Source: Fratercula arctica (taxonomy: Eukaryota > Chordata > Aves > Charadriiformes > Alcidae). Taken from it: a stretch of 64,000 nt of DNA. The DNA is taken from positions 97,548,704 through 97,612,703 of the forward strand of contig CANTUZ010000003.1 in the NCBI GenBank assembly GCA_947846985.1, given 5' to 3'. This document shows, piece by piece, positions 23,410 through 35,735 of this stretch; the first letter of the stretch is position 1; each line of letters starts with the position of its first letter. The translations under genes were made by a program, and so were the position numbers. Under the pieces are notes generated by a model that saw only the letters and a list, made by a program, of their open reading frames with translations, was not told where the DNA came from and ran no database searches.

Positions 23410-23544
23410 AAGTCAATGGCAGAAGAAAAGAAGGAGCATGTTGAGAAGGCTGGGGATTTGCTGAAATGGGTGTCAAACCTCAGCAAGACACTCAGCAAAG
23501 AAGAAGGAGAAAAGGCTGAAAAGACAGATTTACCTAAGCATCAG
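23410..23544 (+). CDS. DST: DST exon: long-isoform branch resumes
   Basis: 45 codons, phase 0 to 0. [40 protein letters not shown] and LPKHQ. Corresponds to human [17 protein letters not shown]. Acceptor gctcatcag, donor CAG|gtacac. Confidence 0.95.
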
Positions 23545-26125
23545 GTACACAGATGTCTTTCGGTAAAACACCACTTCCTCTTTTTAGCTTTCTGTGTTAA
23601 TTAAAGTGAGAAGATATTCCACAGATACTTTTTTTTTGCTCCAAATCACTATCCACATTTTACTAAAGATGTAATTTCACATTTGATTGTGAGTGGAGGG
23701 TTGAGTAAATGAACACCAATGTTTAGGAACACAGACATTTTACTCAAGAAGAAGTGCAAGCTGCTTTTCACAGGCCTGGCGTGTGATGTATTCTGACACT
23801 GCAAAACATCACTTTAGAGAAACTAGACCCTGCAGACCGTAACTCAGCCTTTGTAGAGGGACAGTGCCTCCTGGCAGGACGGCACTTTGTAGGTCTGCCC
23901 CCTTGGCCTGAAATAGTTCAGTGAATAAAGTCTGGTAACTTCCACCCTGGCACCAGGAAGGTGAGAGTTGTCAGAAGGGGCCTGAGGGCCAGGTTCCTTT
24001 TTGTTTGCTTTCAGAATTTATTTTGAGGGGTCCTCTTATGGGATAGTCAGTATTACTGTCTTAGAAAATACAGCAGGTGTTGACTGAGCCCGCTTCATTA
24101 TCACACTAGTCTACAGGCAGCTGGAGTGGCCCGTCTTGCCACCTTTGGATTTAACAGGTACGTTATTGTTATGTACAGTTGTAACTCTGACTGTAACCAT
24201 AAATTTCCATCTGTGAAGTTTCCTATCGTTTCTAACAGCCCCCTCTGCTAGGATTGTCCCACAAAATAGCTTACTGACACCTAAAAAGATTGCAGTAGGT
24301 GAAGATCTACCTGCACACTCAGCAGCAGAGAGATGGAGCAGTCTCTTTTCCACATCCCTCGGTGCAGGGCTGGACGTGTGGTCACGCAAACGTGATTTTG
24401 CCCCTCCTGGCAGCCTGATCCTGCATTTTTATTTTGGTCACGCATACTGGTGCTGGTTAGAGCCACCGGAGCAGTGTGGGCATAAATAAAGTTTGCTGTG
24501 GGGCAGGTCCGCAGTCCTGATGGCCACCGGTCCCAGCACACTACTTGCTCATAGAGGACCAGCGTTAGTTCTGTTACTGAGTCTGTCCCTGTACTATAGG
24601 AGCAAGTCAGCTTGTATTGATTTGAGCATATTAGTTGGTAAACCACTAACAGTTGGGATCAGGATTTGCAAAAACATTCAGCACTGGTCTTTTTCTGCCC
24701 TTGTTAATGACAACAGTGCAAACCTTTCTCAGTGTTGGGCCAGTGCTGAACTCCGTAGAGCATCTCAGCTTCCCATGGCAACTATGGCTGGCATCTTCCC
24801 CGTCCAGCCTGAGCCCTCAGTGAGTAACCTGCGAGTTAGCTGCCTCGGCTTCCTCCAGCCTGTGGGAGGTGGACATTTCCCTAGGGTGTTTTCCTCCCCT
24901 GAGAAACAGCCCGGTGAGGTAGCATCACCTTCCAGAGGTGCCTGGTATCTCCACTGACTAGCACAGGTGCCTTGACAAGTTTGTAGAAACGCGTAGACTA
25001 GTGATTTGATAGCTAGTGTTAGCTGAAATACATCTCACACAGTGATTTGGGGTTGCTGTGGGGTGTAACTATGGAATAGGTGGAGAAGCTGGTGGCAGTC
25101 GTGACAGGGCACACACAGCAGCCACAATGATGCCACTTCCCTGAGCCAAGTGGAACTCATGACCCCCCCCTCCTACCTCAGGCTGCTCCTGTCACCTTCT
25201 TGTGTAGTGCATACAGTGCTTGCTCTCTTGGTTTCTGTCCAAGTAGTACAAGTGGTGGGATTGTGATTGGGCTCTCTGGCGGGCATTGCAGAGGGAGACT
25301 CTGTTCAAGAGCGTGTTCAGGCCCTTTGACACCATGCATACAGTGACAGAATTGGTTGTGTCCAGACCCAGGTGCCCAAGGTGCCCAAGCACCTTGCTGA
25401 AGTTCTCTTGGCACTGACAATGAACATATTTTGGGATTGCTAATGAAGTCCTAGACTCCCCTTTGATACTTTGCCTTTATTTATCCGAAATGAGTGTTTT
25501 TCTCTGAAGAGACAGCAGGCAGTTTCTCAGAAAAGTTAAAAGATTACATTCTTGTAAGTTCCTCTGCCAGAGCAAGTGCTTTAGTGAGGATGACACAGAA
25601 ATGATAGCAGGGAGAATATAATAAGTAATTCATTTTTTCCAAGTGTCTGATATTGCACTTGTCTCCGTGATTTAATTTCATGAAGGTTTGTGGCCTTCTG
25701 GTATCTTTTTTTAAAAAGTTGTTATCTCTCATCTTGGTGAGCAACTTCTTCAACGTGAGCGTTGTACACACGTCTTTATAAAGCTGCTTTAAACTGGTCC
25801 AACTATAATGAGTGCTTTTAAATGACTGGTTAATTTTCAAACAAATAACATTTAAAAATAACTCCTTTTTGTCTCACCCAATACTTTTCTAATACAAACA
25901 GTTTATTTAACCAAAAAGTATGGCACAACAACTTATCCATGTATAAATGATACAATTCCATAGTACATAATATCATTCTAAGGATAGCTGGATTTAAAGG
26001 AAAAAAAAAATCAAGTTCTTATACTCCTGAGTTTAGTCGCAGATAGAAATACTGTGTTGTTTGTTTGTTTTTCTTTTCGTATATGTACATGCTGAAGTCT
26101 TAAACACAGGTTGTTTATTTTTCAG
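23545..26125 (+). other. DST: Intron with a GC-richer block
   Basis: 2.58 kb. Roughly 23760-25440 is clearly richer in G and C than the surrounding introns and has open frames on both strands (longest about 154 codons at 24493-24957, first codon not ATG). A C-run sits at about 25163-25171. I cannot assign it to a repeat family. The ends of the intron are AT-rich again. Confidence 0.6.
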
Positions 26126-26214
26126 ATTTCCCTGGATGAAATGTCAACCAAGAAAGAACAAATAGCTGAAGCTCTGCAGACTACTCAGTCATTTTTAGCT
26201 AAGCACAGTGACAA
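26126..26214 (+). CDS. DST: DST exon: spectrin-type repeat
   Basis: Phase 0 to 2. [29 protein letters not shown]. Human counterpart is ISSEEISTKKEQLSEALQT. Acceptor tttttcag, donor AA|gtatgc. Confidence 0.95.
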
Positions 26215-26538
26215 GTATGCCGTTTTTTATTTTTGAAATAATATAAATTAATTGAATCAGTACATAACTGTTTGCGTGAAAGGAAATCATAATCCTCACC
26301 TTATGGTTACAATTACATTTCACATACAAATATGGGAGTTTTTTTCTTTAATTTTATAATTTTGTTTTCCCATTTGCAGAAGCTTGATGCAGTTTTGTTT
26401 ATTTCAAGAATTTGACTAGGTTTATCTACTTTTACCAGTTTCACCCTGTTTTTTAAAGTAAAGGTAAGCAGATCACTCCCTGCAGGTTACAAATTACTCA
26501 AAGATCTTCTTCTTCCATTTTTCTTTTTTTCTTAATAG

Positions 26539-26674
26539 AATGACAGATGAAGAGAGAAATGAAATGGAAAAGCAAGTCAGATCCCTCCAGGAGAGCTACA
26601 GCTTGTTATCCAGTGAAGCTTTGAAGCAGCTGCAGGAAGCACAGTATCTGGGTGATGAAAAGATGGAAGAAAAG
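26539..26674 (+). CDS. DST: DST exon: spectrin-type repeat before the plakin-repeat exon
   Basis: Phase 2 to 0. K|MTDEERNEMEKQVRSLQESY, then LKQLQEAQYLGDEKMEEK. Acceptor cttaatag, donor AAG|gtaaca. It can join 27763 (b-type) or 33606 (a-type), both phase 0. Confidence 0.95.
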
Positions 26675-27762
26675 GTAACAAGATTGAAACTTACATTTCA
26701 GTCTCTTTTGAGGTTTACTGCATGGTTTTGGAACCACATATGATCAGTAAAAGAAGAAGCTGCAATTAACAGTGTGTAAAAGAACTTGAGATTTAATTGA
26801 CTGAAGTTTTTGTGTATTTGCTATGGAATACTGCGTGTGACCTTACCTGTGCACTTGAATGTTCTGCTCATCAGATTTTTTTGTGAAGAGTCTTAATAAT
26901 GTGTGCCTTGCATGAAGAAAGATAAACAAATCATTCATCTCTTAACTCTTCTCTTAAAAGCCATTCTTTGACTGCTAGATAAGTCTGTGTTTCTGCTGCA
27001 AAAACGACACCATAAAATAACATTTTAATCTCTCCCATATATCACTCAGAAGTATCCTAGAAGAGATCTACTTTCATTTTTTCTTAAATTTTTCCTGGAT
27101 ATGAAAACTGGAGCACATAATGTGGTTAGCTCTGAGACACTACAAATACATGTGTTAATGGATCTTAATCTTAAATATGGAATTCTCAAAAATTATATTG
27201 CAAATGAGTGTTCTTATATACACATAGAGGCAGTGTCCGTGTAATTAGTTCAAATTATGTTGCCAAACTGACTTCATGCTTTCCATGCAAACTAAATGCA
27301 GTATTTGGTGCTAGAGTATTTGATTCCATATTGTTGAGTGTATATACAGAAGTGCTGTATGCTGTAAACATGAATAGCATGGTTGTTTTGAATCACATAC
27401 TGTTTCCGAATATTCTAACCTTTCACAGACATTTAGAGCATGAAAATTTGCCTTTCAGGTATATGTTCTATTTGCTCACTCTGCAATCATTTCTTCTATT
27501 GTCTTTCACTAACCCTATTTATGTGTGCAGAGCATAGGTTTTCAATTCACAGATGCATGTTGATTTTAAATCTTTTATCACATCGTGTGCTGTTGACTGA
27601 CTGACATAGATCACTTGCGCATTTTGAGCTGCTAACATTCACAACATTCCTCGAGGCCTGGTAAGTACTTCTTTTATGCTTATCATGCATTCAAAATCAA
27701 AAGAAAATTTAAAAGACACAGTCTGAAAATAGTGATAGCTTTTCTTTTATATTCCTTTTTAG
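26675..27762 (+). other. DST: Intron
   Basis: 1.09 kb, AT-rich, with no recognisable element. Confidence 0.75.
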
Positions 27763-30700
27763 GTGAATAAAGTCATTGCTGGTGTCATTGACCAAACGAC
27801 TGGAGAAGTCCTTTCAGTCTTTCAATCTATTTTAAGAGGTTTTATTGACTATGACACTGGAATTAGATTGCTCGAGAATCAGCTGATCCTTTCTGGAATC
27901 ATTTCTCCAGAATTAGGAATATGTTATGATTTGGACGAAGCTAAAGCTCATGCCTTAATTGATGAGCAGACTCTGTTGCAGTTGCAGGAATTAAGTAATG
28001 CAAAGAAGCTTATTTCAGAATCATCATTATCAAATCTTCCAGTTGTATCAGCTTTAGAACAAGGTCTAATTTCAGAGCCTTTGGCTATTAAAATTCTTGA
28101 GAATCAGCTTTCAAGTGGGCACCTGATTTTGCCATCTACTGGAGAAAACCTGAATTTGCAGAATGCTTTCCAGAGAAACCTGGTTTCTCCAACTTTATAC
28201 ACAAAGCTTCTGGAAAGACAAGACACACGTAAAGATCTCATAGACCCCAACTGTGCTGAGAAGATTTCCCTTGAAGAGATGGTTCATAGAAGCATAATAC
28301 ATAAAGAAACAGGGTTAAGACTCCTACCTGTGAAACCACAAGAAAAAGGTAGAATCACGTTCAAATGTGGAAGGAAGATAACTGTTTTGAGGGCAGCCCA
28401 TGAAGGACTCATCGACCGGGAAACAATGTTCAGGCTGCTGGGTGCTCAGTTAATGTCTGGAGGTATAATTGACCCTGACTCAGGGAAGCGAATGACTGTG
28501 GAAGAGGCCATGAGACAAGGGATGATAGATCAGGACACTGCTTGTGGGATCCTCACGCATCAGGTTCAAACTGGTGGAATCCTTTGTCCGAATTCAGGAC
28601 AACGCTTGACTGTTGATGAAGCTGTACAATGCAACTTGATATCATCTACCAGTGCACTGCTGGTATTAGAAGCACAGAGAGGCTTTCTTGGACTAATTAG
28701 GCCTCACACTGGTGAAATATTCCCCATATCAACTTCTTTGCACCAAGAGATGATAACAAATGAGCTGGCATTCAAAATACTAAATGATAGACAGAAAATA
28801 GCTGCGCTTTACATTCCAGAAACTTGTGAAATAGTCAGTCTAGATAAGGCTGCAGAATCAGGGATAATAGACGTCAATACTGTATCTATTTTGACCAATG
28901 TGACTTTACCGGATAAAATGCCCAATGTAGAAGAATTAGAGTCCCCTTGTAAAAATGCTGCAAAATGGTTATCAATGTATGAATTTGTGCCATCTGTATT
29001 CCATGACAGTGAGGAGGAACATGAAGATTCTGGCACAGAAGACCCTGTATGTCACAACTTAGATCAAGCTAAGAAATTATTTATATCTTATCTGATGGTG
29101 AATAGTTATATGGATGCAAACACTGGAAGAAGACTTTTATTATATGATGGACAACTCCAAGAAGCTATCAGTATGTTGCTGGAAGGTGATGGTGCTGTAT
29201 GCAATGCTGATGTGTCAGAAATGGAATTTAGTAACAAATACATGAACACAAAAGAAATTAACCTAAAGTCGGCTGGCACTTTCCACTTTAATAATGTCAC
29301 AGGCAGTGTTCAGGGTGATCTTTCAGGTGCTGAGAATACTTCTAATAACAGTAAATTAAATCAGTTTGAAGATTTTGGTAATTACATATCTTTACAGGGA
29401 GAAGATCTCCACGTGTGTAGACCAGATGTTTGCAATGCTATTGGTACTGAGCAATCAGAATATACACAGGAGATGTTGTTAACTAACCCTACAGAACTTA
29501 GAAATATAGTAAGTAGCACTCAAAATTCCATGAACAGAAATGCAGTCAGAGGTCTTCCGGATGTTTCTGAGTGGACAGAACTGCCTAAGTATAACAGTCA
29601 GAAGGCAAATTCAGGAAACATTGAAGGATATCTTCTAAATGACTCAAATCCAAATCTTATTTCAGAAGCAGAGAAAGAAGAGATTTATATGGCAGACAGT
29701 CTGGGTAATGGAAACAGGAATGATAAAACCTTACAAAATTCCTTGAGTGTGAATGATTTGTCAGATAATGAAACCTGGAGAGAGCTGGAAATGGGCACAA
29801 AATACAGGCCTCACATATTGCAAGCTGACAACAGCAGAATGGTACTGGATAACAGCAAGAAAGATGATTTTCAGAGAAGGCTTGGTTCATCCATCAGTAC
29901 AGGTACTGAATATAGACTTCCAGAAGAACTGGTTAGTCAATGTGGTGATGCACTACAGTTTGAAGATAATGGATATAGTGAGCAACCTCTACAGGACCAC
30001 ACTGATGTACGTAACAGACTATCCCTAGAGGACTATCTTTATATACACGGCAGACCATCCTTCGAGGATTGTACTGATTTGCGGAGTAAACTGTGTCTAG
30101 AAGACAGTGGAGATGTACACTGCAGGCCTTCACTGGGTGGCGATACTGTTATACATGTTGTACCACCTGTGGGGGACAGTAACAGCACAGCACAAAGGCT
30201 AACAGTAGAAGAAAGCAATCTTACATTTGACAAGTTGCTGCTGTGTGACAGTAGCTCTGATTCTTCAGTAGAAGGGGGTGATGGCATCCCGCAGTTTGAA
30301 AGTAACTGCTTGCAACATGAATGTGGTGAGGTAGCCTCTAAGGATGACAGCTCTCAGTTTGATGATGATGATGACGATGATGCCTATGAAACACCTCAGG
30401 CTGATGATGATAGTGATGTCTATGATACTTCACAAATTGATGATGATGATGATTCCTATGACACTCCTGAAGGTGATGATGGTTTTGATACCTTGCAGTT
30501 GGGGGATGATGATACACCAGAGCCAGAATTGTCTGGAACATCAGTTCCATTAGGTTTTCTAGAGGAGAGAGGTGGTCTGATAACCCTGAGAGAAGAAACC
30601 AGCTCTTTTCAAGAACTTGCAGCTAATGTTGGAGAGAGTGCCCATGTAAATCTGACAGGTCCACCTGAAAGTGTAAATATAGCTTCTGCAAGTGCTGAAA

Positions 30701-33390
30701 CTATGGAAAGAATCCCTGAGCAGGAAAGGGAAAGAACAGGGAGCTTTGGAGAGAAGGAGCAAAAATTACCAGCCACTCTGGAGAGTGAAGGAAAAAAGGA
30801 GGGAGGCCTTAGTTCCTTACGGAAGGTGTATGAAGCAGAAGTAGGAGACAGAACTGAGGAAGATGAAGTGAAAGCAGAAAGTGACTCCTATGAGGATGAA
30901 TCTGAAGGAACACAGGAGGAGGAAGATTATGAGGAGGATTATGATAGTTATGATGACTCTGACACTGATTCTGACAGTGACAATGAAATGGATATTTTTT
31001 ACTCACACCATCAATGTATAAACAAAGGTGACCAGCTGTTAATTTCCTTAGGAGACATAGAAAATAGTGATGAAAATAATCAGAATATTGATGACTGTTA
31101 TTCTTTAGATCATAAGAAAGGGTATACTTTGCAATCCCAGTCTAACCATGAAAATGGAAAGCAATCCCCAGGAAAATGTGGATCTGCATCAGATGTTTCT
31201 GAGGAAAGATGTGTTAGTCTTACATATACAAGAGAAGAAGACAGACAGCAGGAAACAGAAGATAAATATGGGATTTGTGTCAGAAGTAAACCCATGTCAG
31301 AAGACACTACTGAGCCTATTCAGTCTGAAAATACCTTTGATGCTAAATCGATGTCCTGTAAGAGTGAAGAAAATAATAAAACACAGCTTAAGGTTCAAAG
31401 TTCTCAGCTTCTTGATGATATTGTGACATCTGACATTAGTGTAACAGCCTTCCCAATTACAAACCGAGCTACTGATGATGATGATGAAAATTCTCGGACA
31501 AGTTTGCTTGTCTCAGAATGCTTTATTCATAGTGCGAATAAAAGCAACAGTACCATGCCAATGTTACATTCAAATAATGGGCAAAGACAGAGAGAAGCAG
31601 TATTTGCAGAGGAAAAAGTATTAAATGATACAGCTGGTATGGAACAACTAAAGGAAAGTTCATCCCAAATGGACAATAAATTCCTTGCGGATATGCCTTA
31701 TGTGGGTGATGGTGATAGTTCACTTAGTGACCAAGTACATTCAGTCTCCAGTAGGAAGGATGGTCAAGTAGGAAGAGATTTCAAGATTCTTACAGAAAAT
31801 AAAAATAGAGTAAATGTTATGGAGGAGTGTGATACCATGGGGCTAAGTAAAAGTCCCATTCAGATGGAAAGCCTTGGGGAAATATTTGATGCATCAGTAA
31901 TTAAAGCTGATAGAGAAACTCCTGTTTCAACTAAAGAGCAAGTAAATGTTGATCAAGCTTTGCTTGACGTGGGAGGTAGTGCAAAATCAGATGAATTTAA
32001 GAGAGATTTTAACATTTCTGCTTCTTTAAAACAATATGTAACAGATATAAAAGAAGGCGTCCGTTCAGAATTGGATAGAACTGAATCCTGTTGCTTTGAG
32101 GACAGGGAAAAAGGCGAAAAAGATATACAGAATGAAAAGGATTTTCTACTAAATACGGAAGAAATGCATTCAAGTGCATTTAACACTTACTCTTTTCCCC
32201 CAGCTGATACAGCGCAACCAAAGGAAATTAGCATAACGGAAGAAACAGGGAAAGGTATCTGTCAAAATACTGACAATGTTCGTAAAGATTTTTCAGAAAA
32301 CAAGAGCAGCAGTGATGGTGAATTTTCCCCAATGAAAGCAGGTGCTTTAGGAAGTATTGAGGATGCCAAAGAATCAGGGCATGGGAGTGAAGTGCTACCT
32401 TCTGGGAGTCATACCCATACCACCGATGTTTCTTCTGCAATTCTGAGGAGCACAGGGGCTGACTTGAATTATGGTGCCCAGAAAGAACGTGAGACACTGA
32501 AAAACACAGAGGGAGAAAATTTTACGGCCAGTGAGACTTCTTCCCTTGGAAATGGTTTCAAAAGACGAATGTGCATGGAGTCATTACAAAAGGAAGCAGG
32601 ACCCTGCGAAGATTTTCAAGTAAAGGAAAGTATTTCACAATTACCAGAAATGACTGATGCACTAATGGAAGACTTAAGGAATATATTACAAAGGAAATTG
32701 AAAATGGGACATGTTTACTGCAAGCAGGAGGGTGAACCCCTACGTTACTCTGATACCAAAGTTTTAATGCAAAATTTACTTAAAATGATTAGAAGTACCC
32801 AGCTTGGGAGTGACGCGTCTAGTGGGCCAAATCTCAAGCAAATAAGCAATGCTGTTAGAACTGCGTTAACGGTTACCACCCCATGTACAGAGCCAAAAGA
32901 CAGGGATGCTTTTTCCTTGCCTTGGCCTGATTGCAGAAGTCCTGATCTTCTTTGTGATATTCTGAAGCAGGAATCCTGCAAGCAAAAGATGGACGATCCA
33001 GGTGAAAGGAAGAGTGAAACAGATGTGAAAGCTCCTGTTCCAAAACTTACTACTTCTGAACTTCTGGAGATTTTTCAGATTTCACCTGGAGATGAAAGTA
33101 CAAGCAAGTTAGAGGAGCTGATCAGTGGTTTGCTTACGAGCTCACAGGTTGCTGGTATCACCACAGAATGTGAGGGTAAAGGCAAAGTAGATGGGCTTTG
33201 TACTCTTTTCTCAACAGAACAATCGGAGTTTGGATCAGAAATTGCTGAAGAGCAGACATTGGCAGATAACACAGCCATTGCTTGGAAAAGTGACCAGGAG
33301 CATGGGAAGACAGACAGCCTGTCCAAAGACTTCACTGAGCCTGTTTTCAAAAGAGAAGAAGCAGTCCTGGAAGACACCCCCACTAGCACG
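27763..33390 (+). CDS. DST: DST giant BPAG1b-type exon: plakin repeats plus long acidic disordered region
   Basis: 1,876 codons in one exon, phase 0 to 0. Acceptor cctttttag, donor ACG|gtaaat. The first codon is GTG read as Val: [20 protein letters not shown]. Plakin repeats occupy about codons 1-385, with motifs such as [51 protein letters not shown] and [11 protein letters not shown], ending [10 protein letters not shown] further module [20 protein letters not shown] sits near codon 450. The rest is hydrophilic and poorly conserved, with acidic clusters near codons 867-925 (poly-Asp with Y-D/E-T motifs) and 1046-1076 ([20 protein letters not shown]). Its C-terminal part regains conservation (VEDL-like [17 protein letters not shown]). 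This exon defines the muscle-type BPAG1b. Skipping it keeps frame. A second plakin-repeat set sits in the e-isoform tail. Confidence 0.96.
29938..30147 (+). repeat. Intra-exon tandem repeat, 72-nt unit (24 residues)
   Basis: Two exactly abutting in-frame units, 30004-30075 and 30076-30147, encode [20 protein letters not shown].. and [20 protein letters not shown].., identical at about 12 of 24 residues (D-x-R-x3-L-x-L-E-D ... H-x-R-P-S). A more degenerate upstream unit ([17 protein letters not shown]) precedes them. My memory of the human exon has no obvious equivalent. Confidence 0.7.
30355..30530 (+). repeat. Acidic (D)n-Y-D/E-T-P/S-Q coding repeat
   Basis: GAT-rich coding repeat giving [43 protein letters not shown] and DDDTPEPE in succession. 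The unit is about 13-15 residues. Human DST has a shorter acidic FYDTP/DYDTL region at the same place, so the region is conserved and the repeat number looks expanded. Confidence 0.8.
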
Positions 33391-33605
33391 GTAAATAACA
33401 ACAGCTGGTATGTGCTGTGTGTCCTGTGTTAAAGGAATTGCATGAATCCTTCCAAGAGCTGAAGAGAATAATTAAACTGGAGAAATGGTTGAAAAATTAA
33501 ATGGTAAATTTAAAATAAATTATAATTAAGCAAGGACTTTTATTGCTTATTTTCAAGTCCGTCAGTTTGGAAAACCTTTTCTTATTGTTAAAACTCATTT
33601 TTCAG

Positions 33606-33752
33606 GTCAATGGAGTACAGCAGTGTTTAAAGTTAACAGAGAAAATGCGAGGGCATTTGGCAGTGCTTCAAGATATGAAAAGCCACCTAGATAACCAGCA
33701 GCCTATTAGTAACAACCTGGAAATACTAAAAGATGAACTGGAACAACTAGAG
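33606..33752 (+). CDS. DST: DST exon: start of the spectrin-repeat rod
   Basis: 49 codons, phase 0 to 0. VNGVQQCLKLTEKMRGHLAV, LQDMKSHLDNQQPISNNLEI, LKDELEQLE. Human counterpart ELQQCLQHTEKMHEYLTLLQ. Acceptor tttttcag, donor GAG|gtaagt. Confidence 0.95.
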
Positions 33753-33926
33753 GTAAGTAAAGTGTTCTTATGCTTGTACTTCAGTGTACTTCAGTTTGCC
33801 AGGAAAAGCCCGTAGATAAAAAAAAAAAAAAAAAGAGAGAGATTTCAAATATAATTAAAGTAATTAATATTTAAATGTCTGTCTTGCTTAGTAACTTAAT
33901 GCGTTTTATATATATTCTCTTTGTAG

Positions 33927-34142
33927 TCATTTGAATCAAGACTGACTACCTTTGCAATTATCCTAAAAAAGGACATGAAGTTGACAGAAGAGTTTTTAAA
34001 GTTTTGTCACAGGGATATTCATGAAGAGAAACTTCAAGAGTTGAAGATAAGCTTTGACTGTTTGCAGGAAGCATTTTTGGTGGTCTGTGATACTTCTTCG
34101 AAACGAGCAAAACAAATAGTCTGTGCTGTTGACTCAGAAATG
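33927..34142 (+). CDS. DST: DST exon: spectrin rod
   Basis: 72 codons, phase 0 to 0. SFESRLTTFAIILKKDMKLT, EEFLKFCHRDIHEEKLQELK, ending QIVCAVDSEM. Acceptor tttgtag, donor ATG|gtatgt. Confidence 0.95.
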
Positions 34143-34328
34143 GTATGTTTTTATCTGTGTACGTTTTAATCTTGGTTTTCTTCAAGATAATTCAGCTAAA
34201 AAGAGGGATTGGTTTTGCTTTATTTTGTTTTATCTTAATATAAAAATACATATATGGTTCTATTTAATGTGATAGGAGATGTGACTAGACTCCAGGGGCA
34301 TAAATAAATATGTAATTTCCCTTTCTAG

Positions 34329-34475
34329 TCTAAACTTGGAGAGTTACACCAACAACTTTTAAGCAAATTGCAGAGATTTTCAGACTGGATCACAGAAAAC
34401 AGTAAAACCGTGAATGACTTCATAGTAAATACTAATGATATAGAAGAGATGAAGAAAAGTTTACAGATACTTAAA
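34329..34475 (+). CDS. DST: DST exon: spectrin rod
   Basis: 49 codons, phase 0 to 0. SKLGELHQQLLSKLQRFSDW, ITENSKTVNDFIVNTNDIEE, MKKSLQILK. FSDW is the helix A tryptophan region. Acceptor tttctag, donor AAA|gtaagt. Confidence 0.95.
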
Positions 34476-35501
34476 GTAAGTATCCTTTATGGCAGGTGGT
34501 GGTGCTTCTGACAAATGTTACTACTTATTATGAATTATTAGCCAGGTTTTATATACCTGCTCATTAACCACTATTGCTTAAACAGACAGCTAGAACTAAT
34601 TACTTAAGAAGACAACTACTTGATAATCCAATAATAAAATCTTGTTGATTTGCTTTTTATCTTGAAAAAAATTTTGATAGAGTTTGGCTCACTAAGAAAG
34701 CTATTGGTTCTGCTTACATTTGTTGCAATAAAGCTGAACCTTTTTTGGAAACATAATTTATAATACAGATATTTCAGGGATTAAAATTAGATCTTTATGC
34801 ATAAGATCCAGAATCTTTACTGAAGTTTAATTACCTTCCAAATCAATTATATTTGAGAACAGAAGATGGGGAGACATAAAAAGCCTCTTCATTACACGCT
34901 CCATGAAATGAGTCATGAAAAACAAATCAGATCAAGTTTTTAGTAAAGTTCCTACAGCTCTGTATGTATGAATGATAAAAATGACATTATTTTACTGTGC
35001 TTTAATAGGGTTCCAGTATGCGTGGTAATGTCATAGTGGCTGTACAGTGTATAACTATGGGCAGAATTTGCCATACCGCTGGAATTGGGGCTTCTCGCTG
35101 TGGAATTAAGAATAGGAATGCTATCAAGTAAATATTTTAACATTTCTGGGTCTTCAGACCTAGAGCCTGCAAATGTTAAACCTAAACTGCCATAAATCTT
35201 CCAGAATTGAAGGTCAGACAGTTTTCAGACATCCGTGAGAGAGCAAAGAAATAGAGATGTTCAAGTTCATCTTATTTATTACTTGGACTTGGATGTCCCA
35301 GTGGCAAATCACGCACAAATTCAAATGCTGTATCTGAATGTGTCAGAATGATTCTGACAAAGAGTTTTGATTTACTGTGGCTAAACTGTCTCCCCAAAAG
35401 CACTTCAGAACAGGAGCTAAGAACAGAGGGTGGTGATACTTGTATTTTATTTGTACTGAATTTGTCTTCATTGCTAGTCATTTCCTTCTCTTCATTTACA
35501 G
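34476..35501 (+). other. DST: Intron
   Basis: 1.03 kb of AT-rich intron with nothing recognised. Confidence 0.75.
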
Positions 35502-35735
35502 AACAGTGCTGCGGAGCTCGGCTGTGAAAAAATGCAACTGGAGTCCACTGCGTTCAATGTTCAGTTTTTCATTTCTGAACATGCCCAAGATCTTTCTCCT
35601 AATCAGAGCAAACAGCTGCTGAGGCTCTTGAATACCACCCAGAAATCTTTTCAGGAAGTACAGGAAGCAATAGCATCTCAGGTGGAAAGTTTAGAGACTC
35701 AGTTACAGGCAGCACAAGAGCTGGGTGATCAGAAG
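35502..35735 (+). CDS. DST: DST exon: spectrin rod
   Basis: 78 codons, phase 0 to 0. [54 protein letters not shown]. The [26 protein letters not shown] block is essentially invariant against human. Acceptor atttacag, donor AAG|gtttgc, a somewhat weak donor. Confidence 0.96.

Noticed and set aside
24493..24957. A 154-codon open frame in the GC-richer intron block
   Set aside because: The first codon is not ATG and there are no splice sites in phase with neighbours. The hydrophobic-looking text (LLLSLSLYY) has no family resemblance.
28809..33401. Several minus-strand open frames over the giant b-exon
   Set aside because: These are antisense shadows of a long coding exon, rich in His, Ser and Leu as expected from reversed acidic codons.
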